8,732 nucleotides of DNA. Source: Cypionkella sp. (lineage in GTDB: Bacteria > Pseudomonadota > Alphaproteobacteria > Rhodobacterales > Rhodobacteraceae). Positions 1 to 5,606 of this stretch are shown one piece after another; positions within the stretch are counted from its first letter, which is position 1, and the number at the start of each line of letters is the position of its first letter. The notes under the pieces are model-generated. The model ran no database searches and was not told the origin of the DNA. It was given only the letters and a program-made list of their open reading frames with translations. The stretch covers positions 1 through 8,732 of the forward strand of contig JAGPBG010000076.1 of assembly GCA_018063485.1 (NCBI GenBank). The letters run 5' to 3'. A program made the translations under genes and the position numbers.

Positions 1-164
1 GGCGATGACCCACCAGCTGATGCTGTCAGCCAAGAAGAAATGGCGCAAACTCGACGGTCAGAACCGCCTGCCCGAAATCATCCAGGGGGTTGAATTCCGC
101 GACGGGATCAAGCACGAAATCAAAGCCACCCAATCCCCCCGTCACCAACTTTCAGCTATAGCTC
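1..164 (+). mobile_element. Right-hand end of an IS256-family insertion sequence (partial)
   Basis: The window begins inside the coding region of an IS256-type (Mutator-like) transposase. The stretch CGTCACCAACTTTCAGCTA followed by TAGCTC (about 140-164) resembles the terminal inverted repeats of alphaproteobacterial IS256 elements, which commonly end in a TAGCTC-like sequence. The end at 164 is therefore inferred from memory of the family. The left end lies outside the window, so neither the matching inverted repeat nor the target duplication (usually 8-9 bp) can be seen. The element sits about 50 bases beyond the tRNA-Ala terminator and leaves that RNA gene intact. Confidence 0.72.
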
Positions 165-205
165 AGAATCGTCATTGTTGCAGAGTTGTTGCAGAGAGGC
201 CCTGA
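2..205 (+). CDS. IS256-family transposase, C-terminal fragment (5' end outside window)
   Basis: The frame is open from the first bases of the window and continues to a TGA at 203-205. The segment KKKWRKLDGQNRLPEIIQGV, followed by EFRDGIK, matches the conserved tail of IS256/Mutator transposases (typically AEK-WRRL-G-NQLPKLI-GVKF-DGI). The DDE catalytic residues lie upstream and cannot be seen. The methionine near position 5 is internal to the protein, not its start. The reading frame shows no stop before the probable IS end near 164, so the last dozen or so residues (after about residue 53) would come from flanking host DNA. That suggests a lost stop codon or a slightly different element boundary. 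Whether the transposase is active cannot be judged from this fragment. Confidence 0.82.
   Translation, partial: AMTHQLMLSAKKKWRKLDGQNRLPEIIQGVEFRDGIKHEIKATQSPRHQLSAIAQNRHCCRVVAERP
175..196. repeat. 11-bp perfect tandem duplication
   Basis: TTGTTGCAGAG occurs twice back to back (175-185 and 186-196), just outside the probable end of the IS. It is too long and too far from the element end to be an obvious IS256 target duplication. It may be a local slippage duplication. No function is suggested. Confidence 0.7.
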
Positions 206-212
206 AACGACG

Positions 213-240
213 AAACCGCCGATCTTGCGATCAGCGGTTT
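213..240 (-). terminator. Hairpin terminator of tRNA-Ala
   Basis: On the minus strand the RNA folds as AAACCGC, an A/C mismatch, GATC, a GCAA tetraloop (GNRA type), GATC, then GCGGTTT. That is 11 paired bases around one mismatch. It begins 24 bases after the CCA end of the tRNA and is followed by CGTCGTTTC, a weak U-containing tail. The GNRA loop forms only in the minus-strand transcript, which favours that direction. In the plus direction the stem is followed by TCGTTATTTA and could also stop transcription leaving the IS. Confidence 0.7.
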
Positions 241-263
241 TCGTTATTTATCAAGGCGGTGGT

Positions 264-339
<76 letters not shown>

Positions 340-374
340 GATAACCTTTGCGACACTGGGCGCGTCGTGGGCGC

Positions 375-403
375 TGTTTAGGCGAGGGCGCGGAGCGGTG
401 CAA
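375..403 (-). promoter_or_regulatory. Candidate promoter for tRNA-Ala
   Basis: On the minus strand a TTGCAC (398-403) is separated by exactly 17 bases from TAAACA (375-380), which would start transcription near 368, about 29 bases before the tRNA 5' end. Each box matches the sigma-70 consensus only partly (3 of 6). A GC-rich stretch (GCGCCC) follows the -10, like the discriminators of stable-RNA promoters under stringent control. Position and spacing support the call; the box matches alone would not. Confidence 0.42.
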
Positions 404-443
404 GCGGAAAATGCACCCCGTATTCGCGCACTTGCCTGAAGGT

Positions 444-779
444 TCAGACGTCTTCTTCGTCGCCGGCCACATCGGCCAGATCATCGAGCGAAACGGTGTC
501 GTCACCGTCTTCTTCCAGCAGTTCGTCATCAACATCCGCATCATCGGCCACATCGGCGACCAACAGATCATCGTCGGCGTCGAGATCGTCAACCAGAACC
601 TCGTCATCCTTTTCAGGCTTGACGCGGGCAATTACCGAGGCGGCCATCTTGCGACGCGCGCTTTCGATATCGACGACTTCACCCGTGTAGGGGCTGACAA
701 TCGGCGTGCGGTTCAGGTCGTAAAAGCGTTTTCCGGTGGTCGGACAAACGCGCTTGGTTCCCCATTCAGCCAGTGGCAT
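444..779 (-). CDS. FYDLN acidic-tail protein (TIGR02300 family), function unknown
   Basis: This 111-residue protein has two parts. Residues 1-45 carry the family core EWGTKRVCPTTGKRFYDLN (5-23), continuing PIVSPYTGEVVD (26-37). From about residue 55 to the end it is a low-complexity tail in which roughly half the residues are Asp or Glu. In many relatives two CxxC pairs flank FYDLN like a zinc ribbon. Here only Cys12 remains: the other three positions are Thr15, Ser29 and Thr32, so zinc binding by this motif is unlikely. The family description allows members without the pairs. The start at 779 is chosen because homologues begin with M-x-x-x-EWGTKR and a ribosome binding site AAGGGA lies five bases upstream; a longer in-frame start at 860 lacks this support. 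No function is known. The acidic tail suggests a protein or nucleic-acid-mimic interaction, which is inference. Confidence 0.9.
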   Translation of the reverse strand: MPLAEWGTKRVCPTTGKRFYDLNRTPIVSPYTGEVVDIESARRKMAASVIARVKPEKDDEVLVDDLDADDDLLVADVADDADVDDELLEEDGDDTVSLDDLADVAGDEEDV

Positions 780-916
780 GGTCTTCCCTTTGTTCAGGCA
801 GGCCCAATGGGCCATCGGTTCGGAATGCAGCCGCTTGCCACATGCCCATGGCAGTGTCAAAGGCTTTTGTTCCGGTTTGCAGATAGCTATGCTGCGGGTT
901 CGCGTCCAGAGGTGTC
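780..916. promoter_or_regulatory. Divergent intergenic region between FYDLN gene and ygjP-like gene
   Basis: Both genes must be driven from this 137-base spacer unless transcribed from elsewhere. On the minus strand a perfect -35 hexamer TTGACA lies at 855-860, but no good -10 follows at 16-18 bases, so the FYDLN promoter is only suggested. Near the plus-strand gene is an interrupted palindrome, GCAGATAGCTATGCTGC (879-895), whose core ATAGCTAT is a perfect 8-bp palindrome. It could be an operator or chance. The ygjP-like gene has the ribosome binding site AGAGG just before its ATG. Confidence 0.35.
785..790 (-). promoter_or_regulatory. Ribosome binding site deciding the FYDLN start
   Basis: The minus strand reads AAGGGA five bases before the ATG at 779-777. 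This supports the shorter start over the in-frame ATG at 860. Confidence 0.65.
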
Positions 917-1606
917 ATGTTTATTCTTCCCGGTAATCCGCCTGTCGAAATTGCCCTGCGCCGAACTTCGCGGGCGCGGCGGTTTTCCTTGCGGGTGGCT
1001 CAGGTCGACGGGCGCGTTACCTTGTCGCTGCCCGCACGGTCGCGTGAGGCCGAGGCGCTGGCTTTTGTGACTTCGCAAGAGGGCTGGATCAGGGCAGCGC
1101 TGGCGCGGATGCCGCAGGTTTCGTCGGTCGGGTTTGGGGGAGAGATACCGTTTGAGGGCGTGCCCTTGCCGATTCGGTCGTCGCTGGGGCGATCAGTGCG
1201 GATAGAGGAAGGCGCTCTGATGGTGCCGGGAGCGTCAGATCGCGTTGCCGCGCGGGTGCAGGCGTTCTTGAAGGTGCGGGCGCGGGACCGGCTGGTTGCC
1301 GCCTCGGACCGCTATGCGGGGATGGTGGGGCGCAAGGTGGCGCAGGTGGCGCTGCGCGATACGCGCTCGCGCTGGGGGTCTTGCACCTCGGCAGGGGCGT
1401 TGATGTATTCGTGGCGGCTGATCATGGCGCCGCCATCGGTGCTGGATTACGTCGCGGCGCATGAGGTGGCGCATCTGATCGAGATGAACCATTCGCACCG
1501 GTTCTGGGCCGTGGTGGAGCGGTTGTATCCGGCATGGCAGGCCGAGCGGGCGTGGTTGCGCAAGCATGGTGCGGCCTTGCAGGCGATCCGCTTCGAAAGC
1601 GATTGA
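917..1606 (+). CDS. YgjP/SprT-like zinc metallopeptidase domain protein (DUF45, M48-like)
   Basis: This 229-residue protein matches the YgjP-like metallopeptidase family (PF01863). The zinc site is HEVAH at residues 182-186, followed by EMNHSHRFW, with His192 in the place of the family's third ligand and Glu183 as the catalytic base. Just upstream is the family signature DTRSRWGSCTSAG, with WGSC at 153-156, then a Y-x-W-RL-MAP segment. Residues 1-100 form the usual less conserved N-terminal region, rich in arginine. No signal peptide or membrane segment is evident, so it is probably cytoplasmic. The catalytic domain resembles SprT/wss1-type DNA-associated peptidases, but the substrate in bacteria is not established. 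Length is normal and all motif residues are present. The start is supported by AGAGG a few bases upstream. It is divergent from the FYDLN gene and precedes the GntR gene by 31 bases. Confidence 0.92.
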   Translation: MFILPGNPPVEIALRRTSRARRFSLRVAQVDGRVTLSLPARSREAEALAFVTSQEGWIRAALARMPQVSSVGFGGEIPFEGVPLPIRSSLGRSVRIEEGALMVPGASDRVAARVQAFLKVRARDRLVAASDRYAGMVGRKVAQVALRDTRSRWGSCTSAGALMYSWRLIMAPPSVLDYVAAHEVAHLIEMNHSHRFWAVVERLYPAWQAERAWLRKHGAALQAIRFESD

Positions 1607-1637
1607 CGCGCCCATGCTGGCGATGTTTGGCTGAGGC

Positions 1638-2288
1638 ATGACTCTGAGCCCGCGCCTTGCCGATCCCAACGCCGCCGCCCATGAGCGGATTTACCGGCGT
1701 TTACGCCAGCAGATCATGCATGGCGAACTGGCCCCCGGTCAGGCGCTGACCCTGCGCGGGGTGGCGGCGCAGTTTGGCGTCTCAATGACCCCGGCGCGTG
1801 AGGCGGTGCGGCGGTTGGCGGCGGAAGGGGCGTTGACGCTTTCGTCCTCGGGGCGGATTTCCACGCCGGAATTGAGCGCCGAGCGGATTGAGGAATTGGC
1901 GGCTATTCGTGCCATGCTGGAGCCTGAGATGGCGGCGCGGGCGCTGCCGCGGGCGCATTTCGCCTTGATCGACCGGCTGGCCGCGATCAACGGGTTGAAC
2001 CAGGAGGCGGTGATGAACCAAGATGCGGTGGCTTATGTGCGGACCAATCTTGAGTTTCACCGCACACTTTATCTGCGCGCCCAAACCCCTGCAATGCTGG
2101 CGATGTGTGAGACGGTATGGCTGCAACTGGGGCCAACGATGCGGGCGCTGTATCAAAAGCTGCGTCGGCGCGAGGTGCCGCAGCATCACCGGATGATCCT
2201 GTCGGCGTTGCGGGCCGGCGATGAGCCGGGGCTGCGGCTGGCGGTGAGGACCGATGTGACGCAGGGGCTGCGGCATCTGGCAAGTTGA
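1638..2288 (+). CDS. GntR-family transcription regulator with FCD domain
   Basis: This 216-residue protein has an N-terminal winged helix-turn-helix at about residues 15-76. Visible GntR signatures are IYRRLRQQIMHGELAPGQAL (18-37), the VAAQFGVSMTPAREAVRRL recognition region (42-60) and EGAL. An all-helical FCD effector domain follows (about 80-210). FCD proteins usually hold a metal, with an Asp/Asn and three His, beside an organic-acid ligand. Here Asn137, His141 and His184 fit, but the last position is Asp206 (in AVRTDV) where many relatives have His. Such regulators often control sugar-acid or amino-acid catabolism, but no target operon is adjacent except possibly the ygjP-like gene upstream. 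The short spacer (1607-1637) has a weak ribosome binding site, TGAGG, before the ATG. The effector cannot be predicted, and regulation of the converging lpd is not implied. Confidence 0.94.
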   Translation: MTLSPRLADPNAAAHERIYRRLRQQIMHGELAPGQALTLRGVAAQFGVSMTPAREAVRRLAAEGALTLSSSGRISTPELSAERIEELAAIRAMLEPEMAARALPRAHFALIDRLAAINGLNQEAVMNQDAVAYVRTNLEFHRTLYLRAQTPAMLAMCETVWLQLGPTMRALYQKLRRREVPQHHRMILSALRAGDEPGLRLAVRTDVTQGLRHLAS

Positions 2289-2312
2289 CGCAGCGCCCTT
2301 AGGGGCGCTGCG
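2289..2312. terminator. Hairpin between converging GntR and lpd genes
   Basis: A perfect 10-bp GC-rich stem, CGCAGCGCCC paired with GGGCGCTGCG, encloses the tetraloop TTAG. It starts directly after the GntR stop codon and lies eight bases beyond the lpd stop on the other strand. It is symmetrical and could end transcription from both sides. No U-tract follows in either direction, so it may act as a weak terminator or as a block to 3' exonucleases. Confidence 0.65.
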
Positions 2313-2319
2313 GAGGGCA

Positions 2320-3708
2320 TCAGGCGTGGATCGCACCGTCTCCACAGGCGAGGGCGGCTTCGCGCACGGCCTCGCTATAGGTGGGGTGTGCGTGGCAGGT
2401 TAGCGCCAGATCCTGGGCCGAGGCGCCGAATTCCATCGCCACGCAAACCTCATGGATCAGATCCCCGGCGCCGGGGCCGATGATATGCGCGCCAAGGATG
2501 CGGTCGGTGGTGGCGTCGGCGAGGATTTTGACAAATCCTTCGGCCTGAAACACCGCTTTGGCGCGGGCGTTGCCCATGAAGGGGAATTTCCCCACCTTGT
2601 AGGCGCGGCCCTGTTCTTTCAGTTGCTCTTCGGTTGCCCCCACGGAGGACACTTCTGGCGACGTATATACCACACCGGGGATGACCGAATAGTTAACGTG
2701 GCCCGCCTTGCCCGCCATGATCTCGGCCAGCGCCATGCCTTCGTCTTCGGCTTTATGGGCCAGCATCGGGCCAATGATCGCATCACCAATGGCATATAGA
2801 CCCTTGATATTGGTGGCATAATGGTCGTCGGTCTTGATCTGGCCGCGTGGCAGCATCTCGACCCCCAAAGCCTCAAGCCCCAAGCCTTTAACATAGGGTT
2901 TGCGGCCGGTGGCGACGAGGACGACTTCGGATTGCAGCGTGTCTTGCTTGTCGTTTTTCTTTAGTTTGTAGGTGACATGTGCCACGTCATTTTTCACCTC
3001 AACGCCCTGCACGGCGGCGCCCATGATAAACTTAAGTCCTTGTTTTGACAGGATACGCTGGAAGGATTTGGCCACCTCGGCATCCATGCCGGGGGTGATG
3101 GCGTCGAGGTATTCCACCACCGTGACCTGGGTGCCAAGACGGGCATAAACCGAGCCCATCTCAAGGCCGATCACGCCTGCGCCGATGACCACCATGGTTT
3201 TCGGGATGGCGGGCAGGGTCAAGGCACCGGTGGAGGTGACGACGATGGTTTCATCCACGGTGACACCGGGGAGGGTAGATGGCTCGGAACCCGTTGCAAT
3301 CACGATGTTTTTCGCCTCATGCACCTCATTTCCGACCTGAACCTTGCCGGGCGCGGGGATGGAGCCATAGCCTTTGATCCAGGTTATCTTGTTCTTTTTG
3401 AACAGAAATTCGATGCCCTTGGTGTTGCCGCTCACCACCTCTTGCTTATAGCCCAGCATCTTGGCCCAATCGACCGTAGGCGCGCCGCCCATCAGGCCCA
3501 TTTTCTCAAAGTTTTCATGAGTTTCGTGGAGCATATGGGTTGCGTGCAGCAGCGCCTTGGAGGGGATGCAGCCCACATTCAGGCAGGTGCCGCCAAGGGT
3601 TTCACGCCCCTCAACCACGGCAACCGTTAACCCTAATTGGGCGGCGCGGATGGCGCAGACATAGCCGCCGGGACCGGCGCCGAGGATGATGGTGTCATAG
3701 CTTGCCAT
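2320..3708 (-). CDS. lpd: Dihydrolipoyl dehydrogenase (E3 of 2-oxoglutarate dehydrogenase)
   Basis: This enzyme reoxidises the dihydrolipoyl arm of E2 with FAD and a redox disulfide, passing electrons to NAD+. The 462-residue length is normal for E3 without an added lipoyl domain. The FAD-binding GAGPGG is at residues 10-15. The active disulfide lies in [13 protein letters not shown] (Cys42 and Cys47). The NAD-binding GAGVIG is at 176-181, followed about 20 residues later by an acidic residue in VTVVE. The dimer-interface tail [16 protein letters not shown] carries the catalytic His441 and Glu446. The start is supported by AAGGA eight bases before the ATG. It is the last of the four minus-strand genes after sucA, sucB and the MAPEG gene, so it is probably the E3 dedicated to this complex, although E3 can be shared with other 2-oxo acid dehydrogenases. 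Confidence 0.97.
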   Translation of the reverse strand: MASYDTIILGAGPGGYVCAIRAAQLGLTVAVVEGRETLGGTCLNVGCIPSKALLHATHMLHETHENFEKMGLMGGAPTVDWAKMLGYKQEVVSGNTKGIEFLFKKNKITWIKGYGSIPAPGKVQVGNEVHEAKNIVIATGSEPSTLPGVTVDETIVVTSTGALTLPAIPKTMVVIGAGVIGLEMGSVYARLGTQVTVVEYLDAITPGMDAEVAKSFQRILSKQGLKFIMGAAVQGVEVKNDVAHVTYKLKKNDKQDTLQSEVVLVATGRKPYVKGLGLEALGVEMLPRGQIKTDDHYATNIKGLYAIGDAIIGPMLAHKAEDEGMALAEIMAGKAGHVNYSVIPGVVYTSPEVSSVGATEEQLKEQGRAYKVGKFPFMGNARAKAVFQAEGFVKILADATTDRILGAHIIGPGAGDLIHEVCVAMEFGASAQDLALTCHAHPTYSEAVREAALACGDGAIHA

Positions 3709-3759
3709 GGGGCGTATCCTTGTGGTTTTGGCCGTGTTACAGCCGTGCTTTTTGCGTGC

Positions 3760-3781
3760 TTTTCCCGTGCATACGGGAAAA
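3760..3781. other. Perfect 9-bp hairpin between MAPEG and lpd genes
   Basis: TTTTCCCGT and ACGGGAAAA form a perfect 9-bp stem with the loop GCAT. It lies two bases past the MAPEG stop codon in the direction of transcription and 52 bases before the lpd start. In the minus-strand RNA the stem is followed by GCAC, not a U-run, so it is not a classic terminator. It could be a partial attenuator or an mRNA processing or stability element between the two cistrons. Confidence 0.6.
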
Positions 3782-3783
3782 AT

Positions 3784-4179
3784 TCAGATCAGGGCGGCCA
3801 GGATCATCGTCATCGTGGCCAGAAAGCCCGCAAACCAGATCGCCGAGCGCCAGGGCCGCAGGCCAAGGTAATAGGCCGGAACATAGGCGATGCGGGCGAC
3901 AAGGTAGATATAGACGGCGGTTTGGGTGGTGGCGCTTGATTGGTTGGACAGGGTGACGACCACGACGGCGAGGGTGAAGAGGATCAGCGCTTCGAAATGG
4001 TTGTTCATCGCCCGTTGCAGGCGCGCGGTTTTAACCGAAAGCTGCCGTGAAGGCGGCTTGTCACGGGCGGATGAGGTGTAGCCGGTGCCAAGTTCGAGAT
4101 TGGCCGGGATCGCAAAGGCCGCGTATTGGGCGGCTTGCAGGAGGCCCGCGAGGGCCAGGGTGGTGAGTTCGGGGGTCAT
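3784..4179 (-). CDS. MAPEG-family small integral membrane protein
   Basis: This 131-residue hydrophobic protein has four likely membrane helices at about residues 4-26, 61-79, 84-107 and 112-130. It carries MAPEG-like signatures: the TARLQRAMNNHFEAL segment (51-65), with Arg53, Arg56, Asn59/Asn60 and Glu63 matching the R-x-x-R-A-x-x-N-x-x-E pattern, and ARIAYVPAYYLG (95-106) in the fourth-helix region. Eukaryotic members act in eicosanoid and glutathione metabolism; bacterial ones are mostly of unknown role, so no reaction is assigned. The start at 4179 is preferred over the in-frame ATG at 4302 because it has AGGAGT nine bases upstream, and the longer version would read through the GC-rich inverted repeat and give proline/glycine-rich nonsense. 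It lies between sucB and lpd on the same strand and is probably co-transcribed. Why a membrane protein is placed here is unclear. Confidence 0.87.
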   Translation of the reverse strand: MTPELTTLALAGLLQAAQYAAFAIPANLELGTGYTSSARDKPPSRQLSVKTARLQRAMNNHFEALILFTLAVVVVTLSNQSSATTQTAVYIYLVARIAYVPAYYLGLRPWRSAIWFAGFLATMTMILAALI

Positions 4180-4188
4180 GGCGCAAGG

Positions 4189-4194
4189 ACTCCT
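4189..4194 (-). promoter_or_regulatory. Ribosome binding site deciding the MAPEG start
   Basis: AGGAGT on the minus strand lies nine bases before the ATG at 4179-4177. The inverted repeat at 4206-4300 ends 11 bases upstream of it, close enough for RNA folding to affect translation. Confidence 0.7.
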
Positions 4195-4205
4195 GTTCGG
4201 GATGT

Positions 4206-4300
4206 GCGGCTCCCCTCCCCTTGATGGGGAGGGGATGGGGGTGGGGTGGTCCGGGGAACTCCCCCCACCCCATCCCTCCCCACAAGGGGGAGGGCGCGGC
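4206..4300. repeat. Pair of inverted REP-like hairpin elements (REPIN/BIME-like)
   Basis: Two copies of an element of about 42 bases face each other. The left copy (4206-4249) contains a perfect 10-bp stem with a 5-base loop (4211-4235), then a G-rich tail GGATGGGGGTGGGG. The right copy (4259-4300) is its approximate reverse complement, with an 8-bp stem and a 5-base loop (4274-4294) and a matching C-rich tail. Nine bases separate them. The pair can fold as two small hairpins or one long one. It fills most of the spacer between sucB (stop at 4347) and the MAPEG gene. The layout resembles REP doublets, which stabilise upstream mRNA or attenuate downstream genes in other bacteria. That role, and dispersal through the genome, are inferred. 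Confidence 0.75.
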
Positions 4301-4346
4301 ACGATTACGAGGGTTTCGGCAAGTCAGAGGTTACCCCGACGTCCCA

Positions 4347-5573
4347 TCACAAATCCATCAACAACCGGCGCGGATCCTCCAGTGCTTCTTTCACCCGCAC
4401 GAGGAAGGTCACGGCGCCTTTGCCATCGACCACGCGGTGGTCGTAGCTCAGCGCCAGATACATCATCGGGCGGATGACGATTTGGCCTGCAATCACCACC
4501 GGGCGGTCCTGGATCTTGTGCATTCCCAAGATGCCCGACTGCGGCGGGTTCAGGATCGGCGAGGACATCAGCGAGCCGTAGACGCCACCGTTCGAGATGG
4601 TGAAAGAGCCGCCCTGCATTTCGGCCATCGACAGTTTGCCATCGCGGGCGCGCAGGCCCAGTTCGGCGATTTTCTTCTCGATCGCGGCAAAGCCCATCTG
4701 GTCGGCGTCGCGCACCACCGGCACCACAAGGCCCGAAGGGGTGCCAACCGCCACGCCCATGTGGACGTAGTTCTTGTAGACCACATCCTGACCGTCAATC
4801 TCGGCGTTGACCTCGGGGATTTCTTTCAGCGCATGGGTGCAGGCTTTGACGAAAAACGACATGAAGCCGAGTTTGACGCCGTGTTTCTTCTCGAAAATGT
4901 CCTTATACTCGTTGCGCAGGCCCATGATGCCGGACATATCCACCTCGTTATAGGTGGTCAGCATGGCCGCCGTATTCTGGGCGTCTTTCAACCGGCGCGC
5001 GATGGTGGCGCGCAGGCGCGTCATCTTGACACGTTCTTCCCGCGCGGCGTCATCGGCGGGGACCGGGGCGCGCGGGATGGCGGCGGGGGCGGGCGCTGCG
5101 GCGACCGGGGCGGCAGAGGCAGCGCGAGCGACATCCTCTTTCATCACGCGGCCATCGCGGCCGGTGCCTTGGACCTGATCCGCCGACAGGCCAGCCTCTG
5201 CCATGGCTTTCTTGGCCGAAGGCGCATTTTCGACATCGTTGCGCGTCGTAACGGTTTCAGGGCCAGCGCCGGGCGAACCCACTGCGGCCGCGGCCACCGA
5301 TTTCGGCTCTGCCGCCTTGGCCGGAATGGCAGCGGCCGCCCCTTCGGTCACAATGGCAAGCCGGGCATTGGCGGCCACAGTCGTGCCTTCTGGCGCTAGA
5401 ATTTCGGCCAGGACGCCCGAAACCGGGCTGGGAACCTCGACCGAGACCTTGTCGGTTTCAAGTTCGCACAGCATCTCGTCGACCTTGACCGTATCGCCGG
5501 CCTTTTTGAACCAGGTGGACACGGTGGCTTCGGAAACGCTTTCGCCAAGGGATGGCACCATTACATCAGTCAT
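4347..5573 (-). CDS. sucB: Dihydrolipoyllysine succinyltransferase (E2 of 2-oxoglutarate dehydrogenase)
   Basis: E2 is the core of the complex: its lipoyl arm accepts the succinyl group from E1 and transfers it to CoA. The 408 residues show the standard order. The lipoyl domain (about 1-77) has the lipoylated lysine Lys42 in [12 protein letters not shown]. An Ala/Pro-rich linker follows, then the peripheral-subunit-binding domain (about 112-150, [14 protein letters not shown] and [13 protein letters not shown]), which docks E1 or E3. After a second Ala/Pro linker comes the catalytic domain (about 178-408), starting [16 protein letters not shown] and ending with the active-site motif DHRVVDG (His379, Asp383) and the RLLMDL tail. 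The single lipoyl domain and the sequence fit succinyl- rather than acetyltransferase, as does its place after sucA. The start has AGGAG seven bases upstream; the gap from sucA is 33 bases, so the two are co-transcribed. Confidence 0.98.
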   Translation of the reverse strand: MTDVMVPSLGESVSEATVSTWFKKAGDTVKVDEMLCELETDKVSVEVPSPVSGVLAEILAPEGTTVAANARLAIVTEGAAAAIPAKAAEPKSVAAAAVGSPGAGPETVTTRNDVENAPSAKKAMAEAGLSADQVQGTGRDGRVMKEDVARAASAAPVAAAPAPAAIPRAPVPADDAAREERVKMTRLRATIARRLKDAQNTAAMLTTYNEVDMSGIMGLRNEYKDIFEKKHGVKLGFMSFFVKACTHALKEIPEVNAEIDGQDVVYKNYVHMGVAVGTPSGLVVPVVRDADQMGFAAIEKKIAELGLRARDGKLSMAEMQGGSFTISNGGVYGSLMSSPILNPPQSGILGMHKIQDRPVVIAGQIVIRPMMYLALSYDHRVVDGKGAVTFLVRVKEALEDPRRLLMDL

Positions 5574-5606
5574 ATCATTCTCCTGCGCTGCGGCGCGAAT
5601 TGAGGG

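Noticed and set aside
825..845. Possible sigma-54 promoter (TGGCAAG then TGCA) facing the FYDLN gene
   Set aside because: The spacing between the GG and GC elements is nine bases rather than the required ten, and the second element is a poor match.
780..860. Longer N-terminus for the FYDLN protein starting at 860
   Set aside because: The extra 27 residues are not typical of the family, and the internal start has a good ribosome binding site.
348..1070. Plus-strand open frame of 240 codons across the FYDLN region
   Set aside because: It overlaps the FYDLN gene in antisense and the start of the ygjP-like gene in another frame, and has no recognisable motif.
4180..4302. Longer N-terminus for the MAPEG protein starting at 4302
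   Set aside because: The extension translates the GC-rich repeat into Pro/Gly-rich sequence, whereas the start at 4179 has AGGAGT at good spacing and begins directly with the first membrane helix.
4200..4310. CRISPR array
   Set aside because: The repeated units are inverted, only two in number and separated by nine bases; there are no direct repeats with regular spacers and no cas genes.
4221..5399. Plus-strand open frame of 392 codons opposite sucB
   Set aside because: It is antisense to sucB and starts within the GC-rich inverted repeat. The His/Arg/Asp-rich translation is typical of an antisense shadow.
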